A DNA stretch of 64,000 nucleotides from Janibacter cremeus (GCF_013409205.1 NZ_JACCAE010000001.1:2294001-2358000); one strand, 5' to 3'. Positions 53,153-62,099 are shown, numbered from the stretch's first letter. Numbers and translations are program-made. The notes: generated by a model not told the origin, from the letters alone.

Positions 53153-53659
53153 TCAGCGGGATACCGTCGCGGGCGAAGATCCGCTGTTGCGTCCGGCGTG
53201 CAACGACTCAAAGGTGGTATGCAGGTTCCAGAATTGTGGCGCGGGGATCGGCACGTCCGCGAGAGCAGCCTCAAGAAACGTCAGGTGCGTGATCCAGCCG
53301 GGGCCGTAGGGGCCGACGAGATCGCCCAGGCCGTGATGTGCGAGTTCTACTACGGTCCCGGCAGCCGAAGGTCGCAACTCGATGCCGATCCGAGACTCAG
53401 GCTCATCGGGGAACTCCCACGTCATGGCCAACCGATGCGGCTCGTCGGCCTCGGTCACGACGCTGCGGCACACGTAGCCGTCACCATGGTCGACTACGAG
53501 CCTTCCGTCTGACCTGACGTCACACTCGATGCACTGGCCCAGCCAAAGAGACAGCACGGCCGGGTCGCTGAGACCTGCCCAGGCAGCGTGAACCGGAACG
53601 GAGAGAGACCAAGCAACGGCAACTGCGTCATCGTCGACAGAGATGCTGGAAAGGGGCAT
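53153..53659 (-). CDS. SRPBCC/AHSA1-like domain protein
   Basis: A 168-residue START-like protein: VAWSLSVPVHAAWAGLSDPAVLSLWLGQ at the N-terminus, then GDGYVCRSVVTEADEPHRLAMTWEFPDEPESRIGIELRPSAAGTVVELAHHGL and a C-terminal helix. This matches activator-of-Hsp90 (AHSA1)-type SRPBCC proteins. ATG 53659 is picked over upstream frames that look non-coding. It is convergent with the ABM gene and 79 bp from the DinB gene on the same strand, possibly in one unit with it. Confidence 0.8.
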   Translation of the reverse strand: MPLSSISVDDDAVAVAWSLSVPVHAAWAGLSDPAVLSLWLGQCIECDVRSDGRLVVDHGDGYVCRSVVTEADEPHRLAMTWEFPDEPESRIGIELRPSAAGTVVELAHHGLGDLVGPYGPGWITHLTFLEAALADVPIPAPQFWNLHTTFESLHAGRNSGSSPATVSR

Positions 53660-53737
53660 GCGACCAGTGTCGCAGTGGGGAACGGGGACCGGCCAGGGAT
53701 CGGTGAATGGGACGCAGCCTCTGGGCCAAGCCAAGAC

Positions 53738-54232
53738 TCACCCGTGTCGGCGAGACCAGGAGTCTCGGCGCGCGTGCAGCTGCTCGACAAGGATGTCGCC
53801 GTGCCCAGCGTGACGGGCCAACTCTCGGACCATGTGCATCAGGACCCAGCGCACGGTGACAGGCGTCCCGCGCCAGTCGAGAAGCCTGTCCAGGTCACAC
53901 GCAGCAGCGAGTTCACAAGAGCGGGCCCAGGCGGCACGATGGCTCGATCGAACCGATTCCAGTGTGTCTTGCGGCTCAAGAACGAAACTCTCGTCGACCG
54001 TCTCGGGGAGGCCGACCTCCATGCGCGTACGCCCCCCGATTCGGTGATCGAACCAAACCTGCTCAACGAACGTCACGTGCTTGACCAGCCCGAGAACGGT
54101 CGTGAGGGATGGCACCAACCTGACTCGTGCCTCTTCCTCGGTCACCTCGTCGAGCAGCGCTGCAACGGCGGCCCGTTGCTCATCGACCAGCGCGTGCAGC
54201 ATTTCGCTCTCGCCGGCGGTGAAAATGTCCAT
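53738..54232 (-). CDS. DinB-family putative metal-dependent enzyme
   Basis: A 164-residue four-helix-bundle protein. [54 protein letters not shown] has the first metal-ligand His (VKHVTFVEQ). [25 protein letters not shown] has the paired His residues ([12 protein letters not shown]) typical of DinB/mycothiol-dependent proteins. In actinobacteria such proteins are mostly mycothiol or bacillithiol S-transferase-like. Start ATG 54232. The 247 bp upstream to the next gene shows no supported gene. Confidence 0.85.
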   Translation of the reverse strand: MDIFTAGESEMLHALVDEQRAAVAALLDEVTEEEARVRLVPSLTTVLGLVKHVTFVEQVWFDHRIGGRTRMEVGLPETVDESFVLEPQDTLESVRSSHRAAWARSCELAAACDLDRLLDWRGTPVTVRWVLMHMVRELARHAGHGDILVEQLHARRDSWSRRHG

Positions 54233-54479
54233 GTGGCTCACGCTAGGGGAAGGGCCTCTCACGTACTTAGCCAACACCGGGCACTCTTCCAACTCGCATT
54301 CTGCCCGCGAGACCATCCCTTGCGGAAACCCCGCGGCGATGCCGACGGCCTCCACCAACCGGTCGAAGCTCGAATCCGGTAGCGGTTCCCTGGGTGGACG
54401 CTCATCGCGGCCAGGATCGAGCGCACCAGGACTCGGGGCGCCGTTGACATGCGCGGACCGCGGTCGACACAGTATCGGG

Positions 54480-54908
54480 ATGTCAGAGAGCGAAGATTTG
54501 CCCGCAGTGCCTGCCGCCCCCACCGGTCTCCCCGGACGTCTTGAAATCGGTGCCTTCTCAGTCTCCTTGAGCGTGGCTGATCTCGACTCGTCACGTGGGT
54601 TCTACGAGAGGCTGGGCTTCGAGGTGACTGGCGGTGCGGCCGAGCACAACTACCTGATCCTCAAGAACGGTGAGACCACGATCGGCCTGTTCCACGGGAT
54701 GTTCGAGGGCAACATCCTCACCTTCAACCCGGGCCTCACCAACCGGATGGAGCGACTGGAGACGTACACGGACGTCCGCAGCATCCAAGCGACTCTGGAG
54801 GCCGAGGGCGCTGTGCTGCAGACCTGCACCGAGGGGGAGGCCGGCCCGGGGTCGATCACGCTGACGGACCCCGACGGCAACGCGGTGCTCATCGACCAGT
54901 TCTTCTGA
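54480..54908 (+). CDS. VOC-family (glyoxalase/bleomycin-resistance fold) protein
   Basis: A 142-residue vicinal-oxygen-chelate protein: [46 protein letters not shown] in the first module, ending [18 protein letters not shown] in the second. ATG 54480 has no ribosome binding site, so translation is probably leaderless. No specific substrate can be inferred; it belongs to the YP-type single-chain dioxygenase-like VOC proteins. Confidence 0.87.
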   Translation: MSESEDLPAVPAAPTGLPGRLEIGAFSVSLSVADLDSSRGFYERLGFEVTGGAAEHNYLILKNGETTIGLFHGMFEGNILTFNPGLTNRMERLETYTDVRSIQATLEAEGAVLQTCTEGEAGPGSITLTDPDGNAVLIDQFF

Positions 54909-55144
54909 TCCACCCTCGCACGCTCGAGGTTGGTCCGGTCTCGCTGGCTCGCGAGAACTTGACCAGCATGGGTGTCGCACGTTCCATCGGGCGTGCTGAG
55001 GTGTAGCGGGTTGTCCGGAGCGTGCCATATCGGGATCCTCTTGCGTGACGGCCCGATCCGTCCGTCACGCCTATGCCAGGCACTGAAGTCAACAACTGGG
55101 CGGAACTCTGGCGGCCCAGGTGTGCGGCGCGAAGCCTCCCGGCC

Positions 55145-55339
55145 ATGCACGAGTACAAGGTCATCAGCGAGAAGGACAGCACGTTCGCCGGCAAGTTCGA
55201 CCCCGAGGCGGTCGAAAGCGCCCTCAATGAGCATGCCTCGGAGGGTTGGCGTCTCGTGAACAGCTTCAGCACTGTGAACCTCAAGAAGTTCGGAAGCGAG
55301 ATCATGTTCGTCCTGGAACGCTCCGCCCCTGACCGCTGA
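55145..55339 (+). CDS. DUF4177-type small protein
   Basis: A 64-residue protein: MHEYKVISEKDSTFAGKFD, then VESALNEHASEGWRLVNS and EIMFVLERS. The beta-alpha-beta-beta pattern with the EGWRLV core is the DUF4177 signature. The start could lie further upstream in the same frame (55073), but ATG 55145 begins the conserved domain. Function unknown. It ends 18 bp from the convergent parE-like gene. Confidence 0.75.
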   Translation: MHEYKVISEKDSTFAGKFDPEAVESALNEHASEGWRLVNSFSTVNLKKFGSEIMFVLERSAPDR

Positions 55340-55357
55340 GCTATCGACGTATGACGA

Positions 55358-55717
55358 CTACTCCCAGGGCTGTTGGGGGTCGAGGTGTCGTTGTAGTTCC
55401 ATTGCGTCGTGAAGGACTCGGCCGACGATCAGGACGCCGCCGTCGCGACGGCAAATCAAGAAGTGCCGCGGACGGCGGACACTTCCACCGCGCGAGTGGT
55501 TGCGACTCTGTGCCAGATGCCAGGAGAAGACCCCATCGCCCAACTCTGGGCGCACCGTCCGCCCTACATCATCACCGTGCGCGGCCGCGTCTCGAATACC
55601 TGCGGCGATCAATGCCTCGTAGCGCTGGCGCGCTTCCTCCCCGAACTGGTGCTGTGACCAGGCGAGGATCGAGACGATGTCGGCCTGGGCGGCATGCGTG
55701 AGGCGGTACCTCGCCAT
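55358..55717 (-). CDS. ParE/RelE-superfamily toxin
   Basis: A 119-residue protein with the ParE layout: YRLTHAAQADIVSILAWSQHQFGEEARQRYEALIAAGI forms the two N-terminal helices, followed by a beta-sheet with RRPRHFLICRRDGGVLIVGRVLHDAMELQRHL, typical of ParE C-termini. It would poison gyrase or a related target unless bound by its antitoxin. Its ATG overlaps the upstream antitoxin stop (ATGA), the standard parDE coupling. Confidence 0.87.
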   Translation of the reverse strand: MARYRLTHAAQADIVSILAWSQHQFGEEARQRYEALIAAGIRDAAAHGDDVGRTVRPELGDGVFSWHLAQSRNHSRGGSVRRPRHFLICRRDGGVLIVGRVLHDAMELQRHLDPQQPWE

Positions 55718-56004
55718 CAGCCCGCTGACTGAGTCTTGGCTGCGCGGAGGCCGAGTTGCCCGACGAAGTCGTCGAGAGACTCGTCATCGACATCATCGAA
55801 CTGTCCCGAGGCGAGATCCGACCAACCCAGCTCGGCGGCTTGGCGCAGGACGGCGATCTTGGCTGACTCTTCGGCCTGCTCACGCTCTACGAGCCGAAGA
55901 CCTTCGCGCAGTACCTCGCTAGCGTTCTGGTAGCGCCCAGATTTCACCAGCAACTCAACGAGCTCGTGCTGGTGCTGACTCAGAACAACGTTTCTTGTCG
56001 CCAC
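55717..56004 (-). CDS. ParD-type ribbon-helix-helix antitoxin
   Basis: A 95-residue antitoxin: ATRNVVLSQHQHELVELLVKSGRYQNASEVLREGLRLVEREQ is the ParD DNA-binding RHH, and the C-terminal acidic helix region (LASGQFDDVDDESLDDFVGQLG) should wrap the toxin. GTG 56004 is chosen because GGAGGTG lies about 6-9 bases before it; GTG 56013 in the same frame would sit inside that site. It is probably autoregulated with the toxin. Confidence 0.85.
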   Translation of the reverse strand: MATRNVVLSQHQHELVELLVKSGRYQNASEVLREGLRLVEREQAEESAKIAVLRQAAELGWSDLASGQFDDVDDESLDDFVGQLGLRAAKTQSAG

Positions 56005-56157
56005 AGCGACCACCTCCGTTGGCAGTATATGCCATCAGGGCGCCGGTCGGCCTCCAATAGTGCAACCCAGGCCGGAGGTCCTTAGTCGGTGGGAACGTCC
56101 GCAGCGCCGGCGTCCCGGTGGGGTGTCGGATACGGGACGACCGGCGCTACGGCCGGC

Positions 56158-56772
56158 TCAACGCCTCGAAGACGCCTTCGTGATCTGAGCCTTGGCTGCG
56201 ATCCGTTGGCGTTCGATGGCCCGGTAGACGGTGGAGCGACCCACGTTGAACAGGTCGGCGACCTCGGCGGTGCTGTACTCGCCGCTGCGCACCAAGGACA
56301 CCAGGTGGGCTTCCTGTTTTCGGGTGAGCTTCGGTTGCTTTCCACGCAGCCGTCCTTTGGCCTTGGCGACCTTCATGCCCTCGACGGTGCGAAGCCTGAT
56401 GAGGTCGGACTCGAACTCAGCGACCATCGCGAGAACGTTGAACAGCAGCCGCCCGACAGCATCGGTGGGGTCATAGACCGACCCACCAAGCGAAAGGCTG
56501 ATCTGCCGGGAGGTGAGCTCATCAGCGATCGCCCCGGCATCCGGTAAGGACCTGGCCAAGCGGTCGAGCTTGGTGACGACCAAGGTATCGCCGGCTCGAC
56601 ACGCAGCGAGTGCTTCACGGAGCCCAGGGCGCTCTCGGTTGGTACCGGTCAGGCCATGGTCGACGTAGATCCGCTCGGTCTGGACCCCGAGATTGCCCAG
56701 GGCCTCACGTTGAGCGGTGAGATCTTGTTGATCGGTGGAGCATCGGGCGTACCCGACAAGCAGTGCGCTCAT
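56158..56772 (-). CDS. Serine recombinase (resolvase/invertase family)
   Basis: A 204-residue site-specific recombinase. The catalytic domain (1-140) has VGYARCSTDQQDLTAQREAL with the nucleophilic Ser (Ser12), TKLDRLARSLPDAGAIADEL with the catalytic Arg pair, and AEFESDLIRLRTVEGMKVAKAKGRLRG leading to the arm helix. A C-terminal HTH (LTRKQEAHLVSLVRSGEYSTAEVADLFNVGRSTVYRAI) binds DNA. ATG 56772 has GGAGGT 6 bases upstream. No transposase accompanies it, so it is either an orphan invertase/resolvase or a relic of a Tn3-like element. It is the main mobility gene in the panC-panD insertion. Confidence 0.92.
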   Translation of the reverse strand: MSALLVGYARCSTDQQDLTAQREALGNLGVQTERIYVDHGLTGTNRERPGLREALAACRAGDTLVVTKLDRLARSLPDAGAIADELTSRQISLSLGGSVYDPTDAVGRLLFNVLAMVAEFESDLIRLRTVEGMKVAKAKGRLRGKQPKLTRKQEAHLVSLVRSGEYSTAEVADLFNVGRSTVYRAIERQRIAAKAQITKASSRR

Positions 56773-57117
56773 GGCGCACCTCCAATGAGATGGATCAGGC
56801 CAGACCACAGGACGCAGCCGACTCCGACATCGGACAACGCCCGACCTCACCAGCAGGCACCTCGATCCCGTCACCCGCAAGATCACCCGCCCCCAATAGC
56901 CGATCCTCCTATGGGCGTCGGCTGCTGAAGCGGTGAGCCGCTGCAGGTCGGCACGTGGTGACGCAGGCTGCTCCGCGGAGTCGTCCGGGACCTACGCTCG
57001 CGTTGCCGCACGTCGTCCTGCGTCTTCGGGGGGTCCTGTTCCCGCGGAGACGAGCGGTCGTGTCGGATTCCGAACAGTGGTCTACCCCTATCCTGATTTA
57101 CGTTATACGATATTCGT
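56773..57117. other. 345-bp divergent region between recombinase and RHH antitoxin genes
   Basis: No supported gene. Small dyads that could be recombinase subsites are TCCGACATCGGA (about 56831-56842) and TGTCGGATTCCGAACA (57061-57076). Both carry TCGGA/TCCGA cores but are too few and irregular to call a res site. The 3' end holds the antitoxin promoter. Confidence 0.4.
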
Positions 57118-57119
57118 AT
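57105..57119. promoter_or_regulatory. Operator-like inverted repeat overlapping the RHH antitoxin start
   Basis: ATACGA (57105-57110) and TCGTAT (57114-57119) form a perfect inverted repeat with a 3-base spacer, ending on the ATG at 57118. It contains TACGAT, a good -10 box, 6 bases before the ATG, so the transcript is probably leaderless and repressed by binding of the encoded RHH protein. Confidence 0.6.
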
Positions 57120-57351
57120 GGTGAGCGAGGAGCAGATCCAGCAGTGGGCCGACGAGGCCGAGGCCGGGTACGACGTCGAAGAGTTGAAGCGTCGTGGGCG
57201 CGGACGTCCCGGGCGTGGCGCCGAGCCGATGCAGGTTGTGGCGGTGCGCCTGACGGCCGAGGAGGTCGCTGCGCTGGATGCGGTCGCCGAGCGGGAGCAT
57301 CTGTCACGTTCTGAGGCGATCCGGCGGGCGCTGGGTAACTTCGCCGCGTGA
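57118..57351 (+). CDS. Ribbon-helix-helix (CopG-type) antitoxin
   Basis: A 77-residue protein. An acidic helix (SEEQIQQWADEAEAGYDVEELKRR) that may bind the toxin precedes a basic GRGRPGRG hinge and the RHH domain MQVVAVRLTAEEVAALDAVAEREHLSRSEAIRRALGNF. The toxin-like gene starts inside its stop codon (GTGA overlap). AT-rich promoter DNA unlike the surroundings precedes it. Confidence 0.85.
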   Translation: MVSEEQIQQWADEAEAGYDVEELKRRGRGRPGRGAEPMQVVAVRLTAEEVAALDAVAEREHLSRSEAIRRALGNFAA

Positions 57352-57590
57352 AGGTTCACCACAGCGCGCTCAAACATGGGGTGTCGAGCGAGGACGCGGT
57401 GCAGGCCGCTGACTGGTCGCAGTGGATCGAGCCGCTTCAGGGCGACGACTGGCCGCATCGTGAGCTGCGGCTCGGCTTCGACACGCAAGCGCGGTTTCTG
57501 GAGACCGTCGTGCTGATCTTCGAGGGCGGTGAGGAGCTGGTGATCCACGCCATGCCAGCGCGCAAGCAGTACTGGCAGCTCCTGCCCTGA
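57348..57590 (+). CDS. Putative toxin partner (BrnT-like)
   Basis: An 80-residue protein: KVHHSALKHGVSSEDAVQAA, then HRELRLGFDTQARFLETVVLIFEGGEELVIHAMPARKQYWQLLP. The K-H-G-V-S-x-E-D-A opening and the terminal HAMPARKQY resemble BrnT RNase toxins (KHGVSFEEA ... ISARKA..), but the gene order is antitoxin-first and similarity is partial. Translationally coupled to the RHH gene, so a toxin-antitoxin pair is likely. Confidence 0.75.
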   Translation: MKVHHSALKHGVSSEDAVQAADWSQWIEPLQGDDWPHRELRLGFDTQARFLETVVLIFEGGEELVIHAMPARKQYWQLLP

Positions 57591-57793
57591 CGCCCGGCGC
57601 CCAGGCCAGGGCCGTCAGGGAAGCTGACGCGAGTTGCGGAGGCTCACCAGGCGCGGAACGGCTCGTGGTCACGGCCCGGTGTTCCGACTCCGTCGCAGTC
57701 GAGGTGGTCGCCGTCACCGACTCGGGATCGCTGACCGGCCATGGATCGGAAGCGGATTCGTCTCAACGGACGCGCCGGTTGTGGCAGCGTGTG

Positions 57794-58411
57794 TCAGTTG
57801 AGGTGCTCGACCTCGTTGAGCGATATGACCTGCCGGTCGCTGGCAACGTCGTGTTGACGCAGGACGCTGATGCTTCCCGGGGCAAGCTTGAACTTCACAG
57901 AGCCGAGTGACTCCAGCGGCATTCCGATCCACGCTGCGATCACGAATGTTGCGCTTCCTCCGTGGGCCACCACCACGGAGTGCTCCGCGCCGTGGTCGAT
58001 GACACGTTCCAAGGCGGCGTAGACCCTGGTGGCGAGGTCGAGTCTGGTCTCGGATCCCTCTACCCCGTCGTGATGTCGAAGACGATCGCCCGCTACCGGC
58101 AGGGGCTCGAAGCCGATGATGCCCACCGGCAGCCCTTCGGCGGCGCCGTATGACTGCTCCCGTAATCCGCTATCCAAGACCGGGTCCACGTCGAGGTGGG
58201 CAGCTATTGCCTCGGCCGTGTGACGGGTACGACGCACGTCTGAGGAGAAAAGTGCTGTTCCCCGGGGAGGAGTACGGGCAGCAATCGAGGTGGCGATCCG
58301 TTCGGCTTGCTCGGTTCCTCTCGCAGTGAGGTCGGCGTCGTACCACCCGCCGACCAATTTCTCGACGACGTGGGTCGCCTCGGGGTGTGTCACCAAGTAG
58401 ATCTCCCGCAT
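57794..58411 (-). CDS. Histidine phosphatase family protein
   Basis: A 205-residue branch-1-like phosphatase/mutase fold: MREIYLVTHPEATHVVEKLVGGWYDADLTARGTEQAERIA, then LFSSDVRRTRHTAEAIAAHL, then VVVAHGGSATFVIAAWIGMP. The second His region (AHGG) is intact, but the usual RHG triad at the N-terminus reads THP, keeping the phospho-accepting His while the Arg position is Thr. This THPEATH form recurs in a subgroup of the family. Start ATG 58411. Confidence 0.85.
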   Translation of the reverse strand: MREIYLVTHPEATHVVEKLVGGWYDADLTARGTEQAERIATSIAARTPPRGTALFSSDVRRTRHTAEAIAAHLDVDPVLDSGLREQSYGAAEGLPVGIIGFEPLPVAGDRLRHHDGVEGSETRLDLATRVYAALERVIDHGAEHSVVVAHGGSATFVIAAWIGMPLESLGSVKFKLAPGSISVLRQHDVASDRQVISLNEVEHLN

Positions 58412-58561
58412 GAGCCCAGCCTCTCAGCATCGGAAGGTGGGGCAGGGTCACCTTGTCTCGCAAGTGGATCGACGTACGGTGACCGTTGCAGACCCAGCCC
58501 GGCTGATGGACTTCTGCCCGCGTGAGAGCCTCGGCGAGGTCGGTCACATGACAGCCTGGGA

Positions 58562-58705
58562 GTGACCGCTGGGATCACTGGATTGACTGGTTGGGTTGGC
58601 ATTGTGCTCAACGTGCCTGACGTGCCAGTTGTGGCGGACTTCTCCCGGGACACGTTTGGCTGGCCGCTCGCCGACGATGAGAAGGACTGGTGCACGACCC
58701 GTGGT
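58562..58705 (+). pseudogene. N-terminal fragment of a VOC-family gene
   Basis: The frame encodes WVGIVLNVPDVPVVADFSRD and continues to FGWPLADDEKDWCTTR, which is the typical first 40 residues of a VOC dioxygenase-like protein. It then runs into the promoter and start of the GH31 gene without the rest of the fold. It is probably the remnant of a gene cut by the insertion that brought in the GH31 gene. Confidence 0.6.
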
Positions 58706-58718
58706 CTAGCCTCTGGGG

Positions 58719-60989
58719 GTGGGGAAGTCGCAGAAGCGGGGCCGCGCGGGGCGACTCGTACGCCAGGTGGCGATCGCCGCCCTCGCGGTGATCGTGTTGC
58801 TCACCATTGGCGGGGCGGGGTGGCAGGCGAGCCTTCCTCATGATCATCTCGAGGTCGTCTCACCGGGTGCGCTCGACGTGGACGCCGAGGTCACCGGGTC
58901 CTGGACGGTCGGTGCGTTGACCGTCGTTGCCGACGATGCCCGGGTGCGAATCCAGGAGGCGGGCCGTACCGTCTGGTCGTCCTCACCCGGTAGGGCCTTC
59001 ATCATGGCGACAACGGGCGAGACGACCTGGGAGGAGCACCGAGGGTACTTCTGGCCTGATGTAGAGATCGGGACTCAGTTCGAGAATCAGAGCGTCGAGA
59101 CCATCCGACGCGATGGCGAGGCATTGAGGATCACCGGCCGGCTCAGTGCCGGCGATCCCGGCCGTGATGGACGCAGCGTGCGCTACCGTCTCCGCATCAT
59201 CCCGCGGGGCGAGGGCGGAGCGATCGCGGAACTGTCCGCGGACGCGGTCGACTCGATCGCATGGGTCACGGGGCGCGGCGCCGGCAGCGCCGTCCACGGC
59301 CTCGGTGCACAGTTCACCTCATTCGACTTGGGCGGTGACCTGATCCCACTCGTCGTTCGCGAACAGGGCGTGGGGCGTGGCGAACAGCCACTGTCGTTGC
59401 TGGCCGATCTGACGAACCGGTCTGCTGCCGGAAGCGAGTACAGCACTTATGCCGCGCGTGCCTCCTTCGTGACCGAGGACCTACGCGGGTTCCGTCTGGA
59501 TCCTGACCAACCGGCGTCGCATGCGTTCGCCGTCGCCGACCTTCGGGCCGACGACCGGGTGACGGTGCAGTCGTGGGCGCCCTCGATGCGCATCGAACTG
59601 ACCTCCGGCGCGACCCCGCTCGACCTGATCACCGAGCAGTCAGCCGGAGTCGAACGGCCCGAGATCGCTGGGTGGACCAGTGCGGGTGTCATCGTCGGGC
59701 TGCAGGGCGGTAGCGAGCAGGTGCGGCGCAAGCTTGACACCCTCCTGACCGCTGGCGCCAGGATCGCGGGCGTCTGGCTGCAGGATTGGACGGGACAACG
59801 AACCACCTCGTTCGGTCAGCGGCTCTGGTGGACGTGGCAACTGGATCAGCAACGCTACCCGGACTGGAACCAGTTGGTCGCCGAGCTCGCTGCCCGCGAC
59901 CTCGCTGTCACGACCTACGTCAATCCATTCCTCGTCGACGCCGACGCCAAGAACGACGACACGATCCGCAACCTGTGGGCCGAGGCACGAGGAGCCGGGT
60001 ATCTGGTCACCGACTCCTCCGGGCAGCCGTATCTCCTCGACCAGGGCGGCTACGAGGCGTCTTTGGTGGACCTGAGTGACCCGCAGGCCCGGTCCTGGTT
60101 CGCCGACGTCATCGCCGAGGAGGTGTTGACCGACGGCGTCGAGGGTTTCATGGCCGACTTCGGCGAAGGTCTGCCATTCGACGCGGCCCTGGCCCACGGA
60201 CCCGCTGAACTACGGCACAACGAGTGGCCGCGGCTGTGGGCAGAGACCGTGGAGACTGCCTGCCATCGGGCCGGCAAGCCGGATTGCGTGACCTGGTTTC
60301 GCAGCGGAGCGCTCGGACAGCAAGAGCATGCCTCGCTGTACTGGGCCGGTGACCAGCTCACGTCCTGGGGGAAGGAGGACGGACTGGCGTCAGCCCTGTC
60401 CGCGATGCTGTCGGCCGGGGTGTCCGGCTGGCCACTCGTACATTCCGACGTCGGCGGGTACACCTCGATTGACGCCGTCGTCAAGGACTACACCCGGTCC
60501 CCGGAGTTGCTGCAACGCTGGAGCGAACTGGAAGCCTTCGGGGTGCTGATGCGTACCCACGAGGGAAACCGTCCCGCCCAGAACACGCAGGTCTACGAAT
60601 CGCCGGACATCGCGGAGGCGTTTGCGGCCATGACACGCGTCTACGCCGCCCTTGCCCCCTACCGTCGCCACGTGATCGCCGAAGCGGTCGAGACCGGTGT
60701 GCCCGCACTGCGGCACGGCTGGCTGGTGGCCCCCAAGAGCGCGGCCGCGACCGTGGATTCGCAGTTCTTCCTCGGCGCGGACGTCCTGGTCGCTCCGGTC
60801 CTGTCGGAGGGGGCGGACACCGTCGAAGTGACGTTCCCACCCGGCACCTGGATCCATCTGTTGACCGGCGTCGAGTACCGCGGCCAGGCAACACGCACGG
60901 TCGATGCACCCTTGGGCACACCGGCAGCGTTTGTCCGCGCCGACAGTTCTTGGGCCGACCCCCTACGTGATGCCATGTTCGCACGCTGA
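58719..60989 (+). CDS. Membrane-anchored GH31 sulfoquinovosidase-like enzyme
   Basis: A 756-residue glycoside hydrolase. A basic N-terminus and one hydrophobic helix (about 15-32) export it; the rest should lie outside. The GH31 barrel has nucleophile Asp480 in GFMADFGEG and acid/base Asp545 in WAGDQLTSW. Recalled E. coli YihQ residues for sulfonate recognition (Gln288, Arg301, Trp304, Tyr508) map to Gln355 (WLQDWTG), Arg368 and Trp371 (QRLWW), and Tyr581 (GGYT) with conserved spacing. It should release sulfoquinovose from sulfolipid-derived glycosides. No sulfoquinovose importer or catabolic genes are nearby. GTG 58719 is used. Confidence 0.85.
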   Translation: MGKSQKRGRAGRLVRQVAIAALAVIVLLTIGGAGWQASLPHDHLEVVSPGALDVDAEVTGSWTVGALTVVADDARVRIQEAGRTVWSSSPGRAFIMATTGETTWEEHRGYFWPDVEIGTQFENQSVETIRRDGEALRITGRLSAGDPGRDGRSVRYRLRIIPRGEGGAIAELSADAVDSIAWVTGRGAGSAVHGLGAQFTSFDLGGDLIPLVVREQGVGRGEQPLSLLADLTNRSAAGSEYSTYAARASFVTEDLRGFRLDPDQPASHAFAVADLRADDRVTVQSWAPSMRIELTSGATPLDLITEQSAGVERPEIAGWTSAGVIVGLQGGSEQVRRKLDTLLTAGARIAGVWLQDWTGQRTTSFGQRLWWTWQLDQQRYPDWNQLVAELAARDLAVTTYVNPFLVDADAKNDDTIRNLWAEARGAGYLVTDSSGQPYLLDQGGYEASLVDLSDPQARSWFADVIAEEVLTDGVEGFMADFGEGLPFDAALAHGPAELRHNEWPRLWAETVETACHRAGKPDCVTWFRSGALGQQEHASLYWAGDQLTSWGKEDGLASALSAMLSAGVSGWPLVHSDVGGYTSIDAVVKDYTRSPELLQRWSELEAFGVLMRTHEGNRPAQNTQVYESPDIAEAFAAMTRVYAALAPYRRHVIAEAVETGVPALRHGWLVAPKSAAATVDSQFFLGADVLVAPVLSEGADTVEVTFPPGTWIHLLTGVEYRGQATRTVDAPLGTPAAFVRADSSWADPLRDAMFAR

Positions 60990-61433
60990 CGCCATACACG
61001 CGAGCACGACACCACTGGCAGGTACCGCACAGTAGTCCCATGCGCTGACGGCGTGGTGCACGGGCAAGCCGCGTGGGTGGTGCTGCCACTGGGATCTGAT
61101 CAAACGATCACGCCCAGTTGGTGGAATCGGGTTCAGTGCACCTCACCTAAGCGAGACGTTGCAGGTACTGGCGCAGGTCGCGGCGATCCGGCCGCCGAGA
61201 TGTCTCATCAAGGTGAAATGGTCAAAGAGGATTCTTGAGACATCCGTTCACAGCAGCATGATGGGATCTGCGTGTCTGCTCCGGGTGCACAACTGTCTGA
61301 AGTCCTCTGCACCCCGCGTCCGCGTGCCGCATGTGGATCGCCTCGGGGATGACGAGCTCAGGGTGAGAGGCACTGCACGCAGCGTCAATGGTTGCTGATG
61401 TGACATGTGGCTGAACTCGAGACGAGGGCCCTC
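60990..61433. other. 444-bp stretch without a supported gene
   Basis: Base composition is lower in G+C than the flanks and no frame has typical codon bias. No tRNA or strong terminator is apparent. It separates two convergent genes of the accessory block. Confidence 0.45.
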
Positions 61434-62099
61434 TCAGTTGCTTCCGCTACCGATGACAACGGGCACGATGGCCGCGGTGAGGATCGCGGAGTTCAAGCTA
61501 TCGAGGGCCCGTTTGATGGCCACGCCAACGCTGACCTCGTCGGATACCTGCTCCACGCGCTGCTTGAGCTCTCGTGCCGACATGCCGTCGGCCTCATCGG
61601 AAAGAACCTTCTTGGCGACACCAAGGCCCTGGAGGATCGCCAGCAACGTGGCGTCCGTCGCCGTGGGACGCCCCCCGGCGATGACGTTGCGCAGACGCTC
61701 GCGGATCTCGCGCTCAGGCACCGGATTCAAAGTAGGGCGCTTCTCGGGAATGAGACCGAGGAACTTCTTGGGCACGACATCGACGACGCCATCACCTACC
61801 AGCACGTCGACGACCTCTGCTTCGGGATTGAGTTTCGAGTCCTGCACCAGCGTCGAGAGCTTCGTACCGTCCTTCTCGACGACGCGGGAGAGGACCTTGT
61901 CCAGCACCGTACGACCCGTCGGCAACGCGTCGACGATGCTCACCCGGGGGTCCTTGTCCTCGCTCAGAGCCACGCGCTCCTCGATCAACAGGTCGGCGAT
62001 CGTCGCGGCGCTCAACGCCCAGCCAGTCTGGGTGCCCCAACTCTCCGCGCCCCCCTCGTCGGTCGTCAGCAACAGGAAGATCTCCACGGCAGTGTCCAT
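61434..62099 (-). CDS. GPP34 (GOLPH3/Vps74-like) family protein
   Basis: A 221-residue, mostly helical protein: AVEIFLLLTTDEGGAESWGTQTGWALSAATIADLLIEERVALSEDKDPRVSIVDALPTGRTVLDKVL followed by a helical C-terminal half with RIRERLRNVIAGGRPTATDATLLAILQGLG-like features. This is the GPP34 fold; eukaryotic members bind phosphatidylinositol-4-phosphate, and actinomycete members are of unknown role but often membrane-associated. ATG 62099 has GGAG a few bases upstream. It stands alone. Confidence 0.87.
   Translation of the reverse strand: MDTAVEIFLLLTTDEGGAESWGTQTGWALSAATIADLLIEERVALSEDKDPRVSIVDALPTGRTVLDKVLSRVVEKDGTKLSTLVQDSKLNPEAEVVDVLVGDGVVDVVPKKFLGLIPEKRPTLNPVPEREIRERLRNVIAGGRPTATDATLLAILQGLGVAKKVLSDEADGMSARELKQRVEQVSDEVSVGVAIKRALDSLNSAILTAAIVPVVIGSGSN

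Noticed and set aside
56773..57117. A res site for the serine recombinase
   Set aside because: Only two weak dyads are visible; three properly spaced subsites cannot be drawn.
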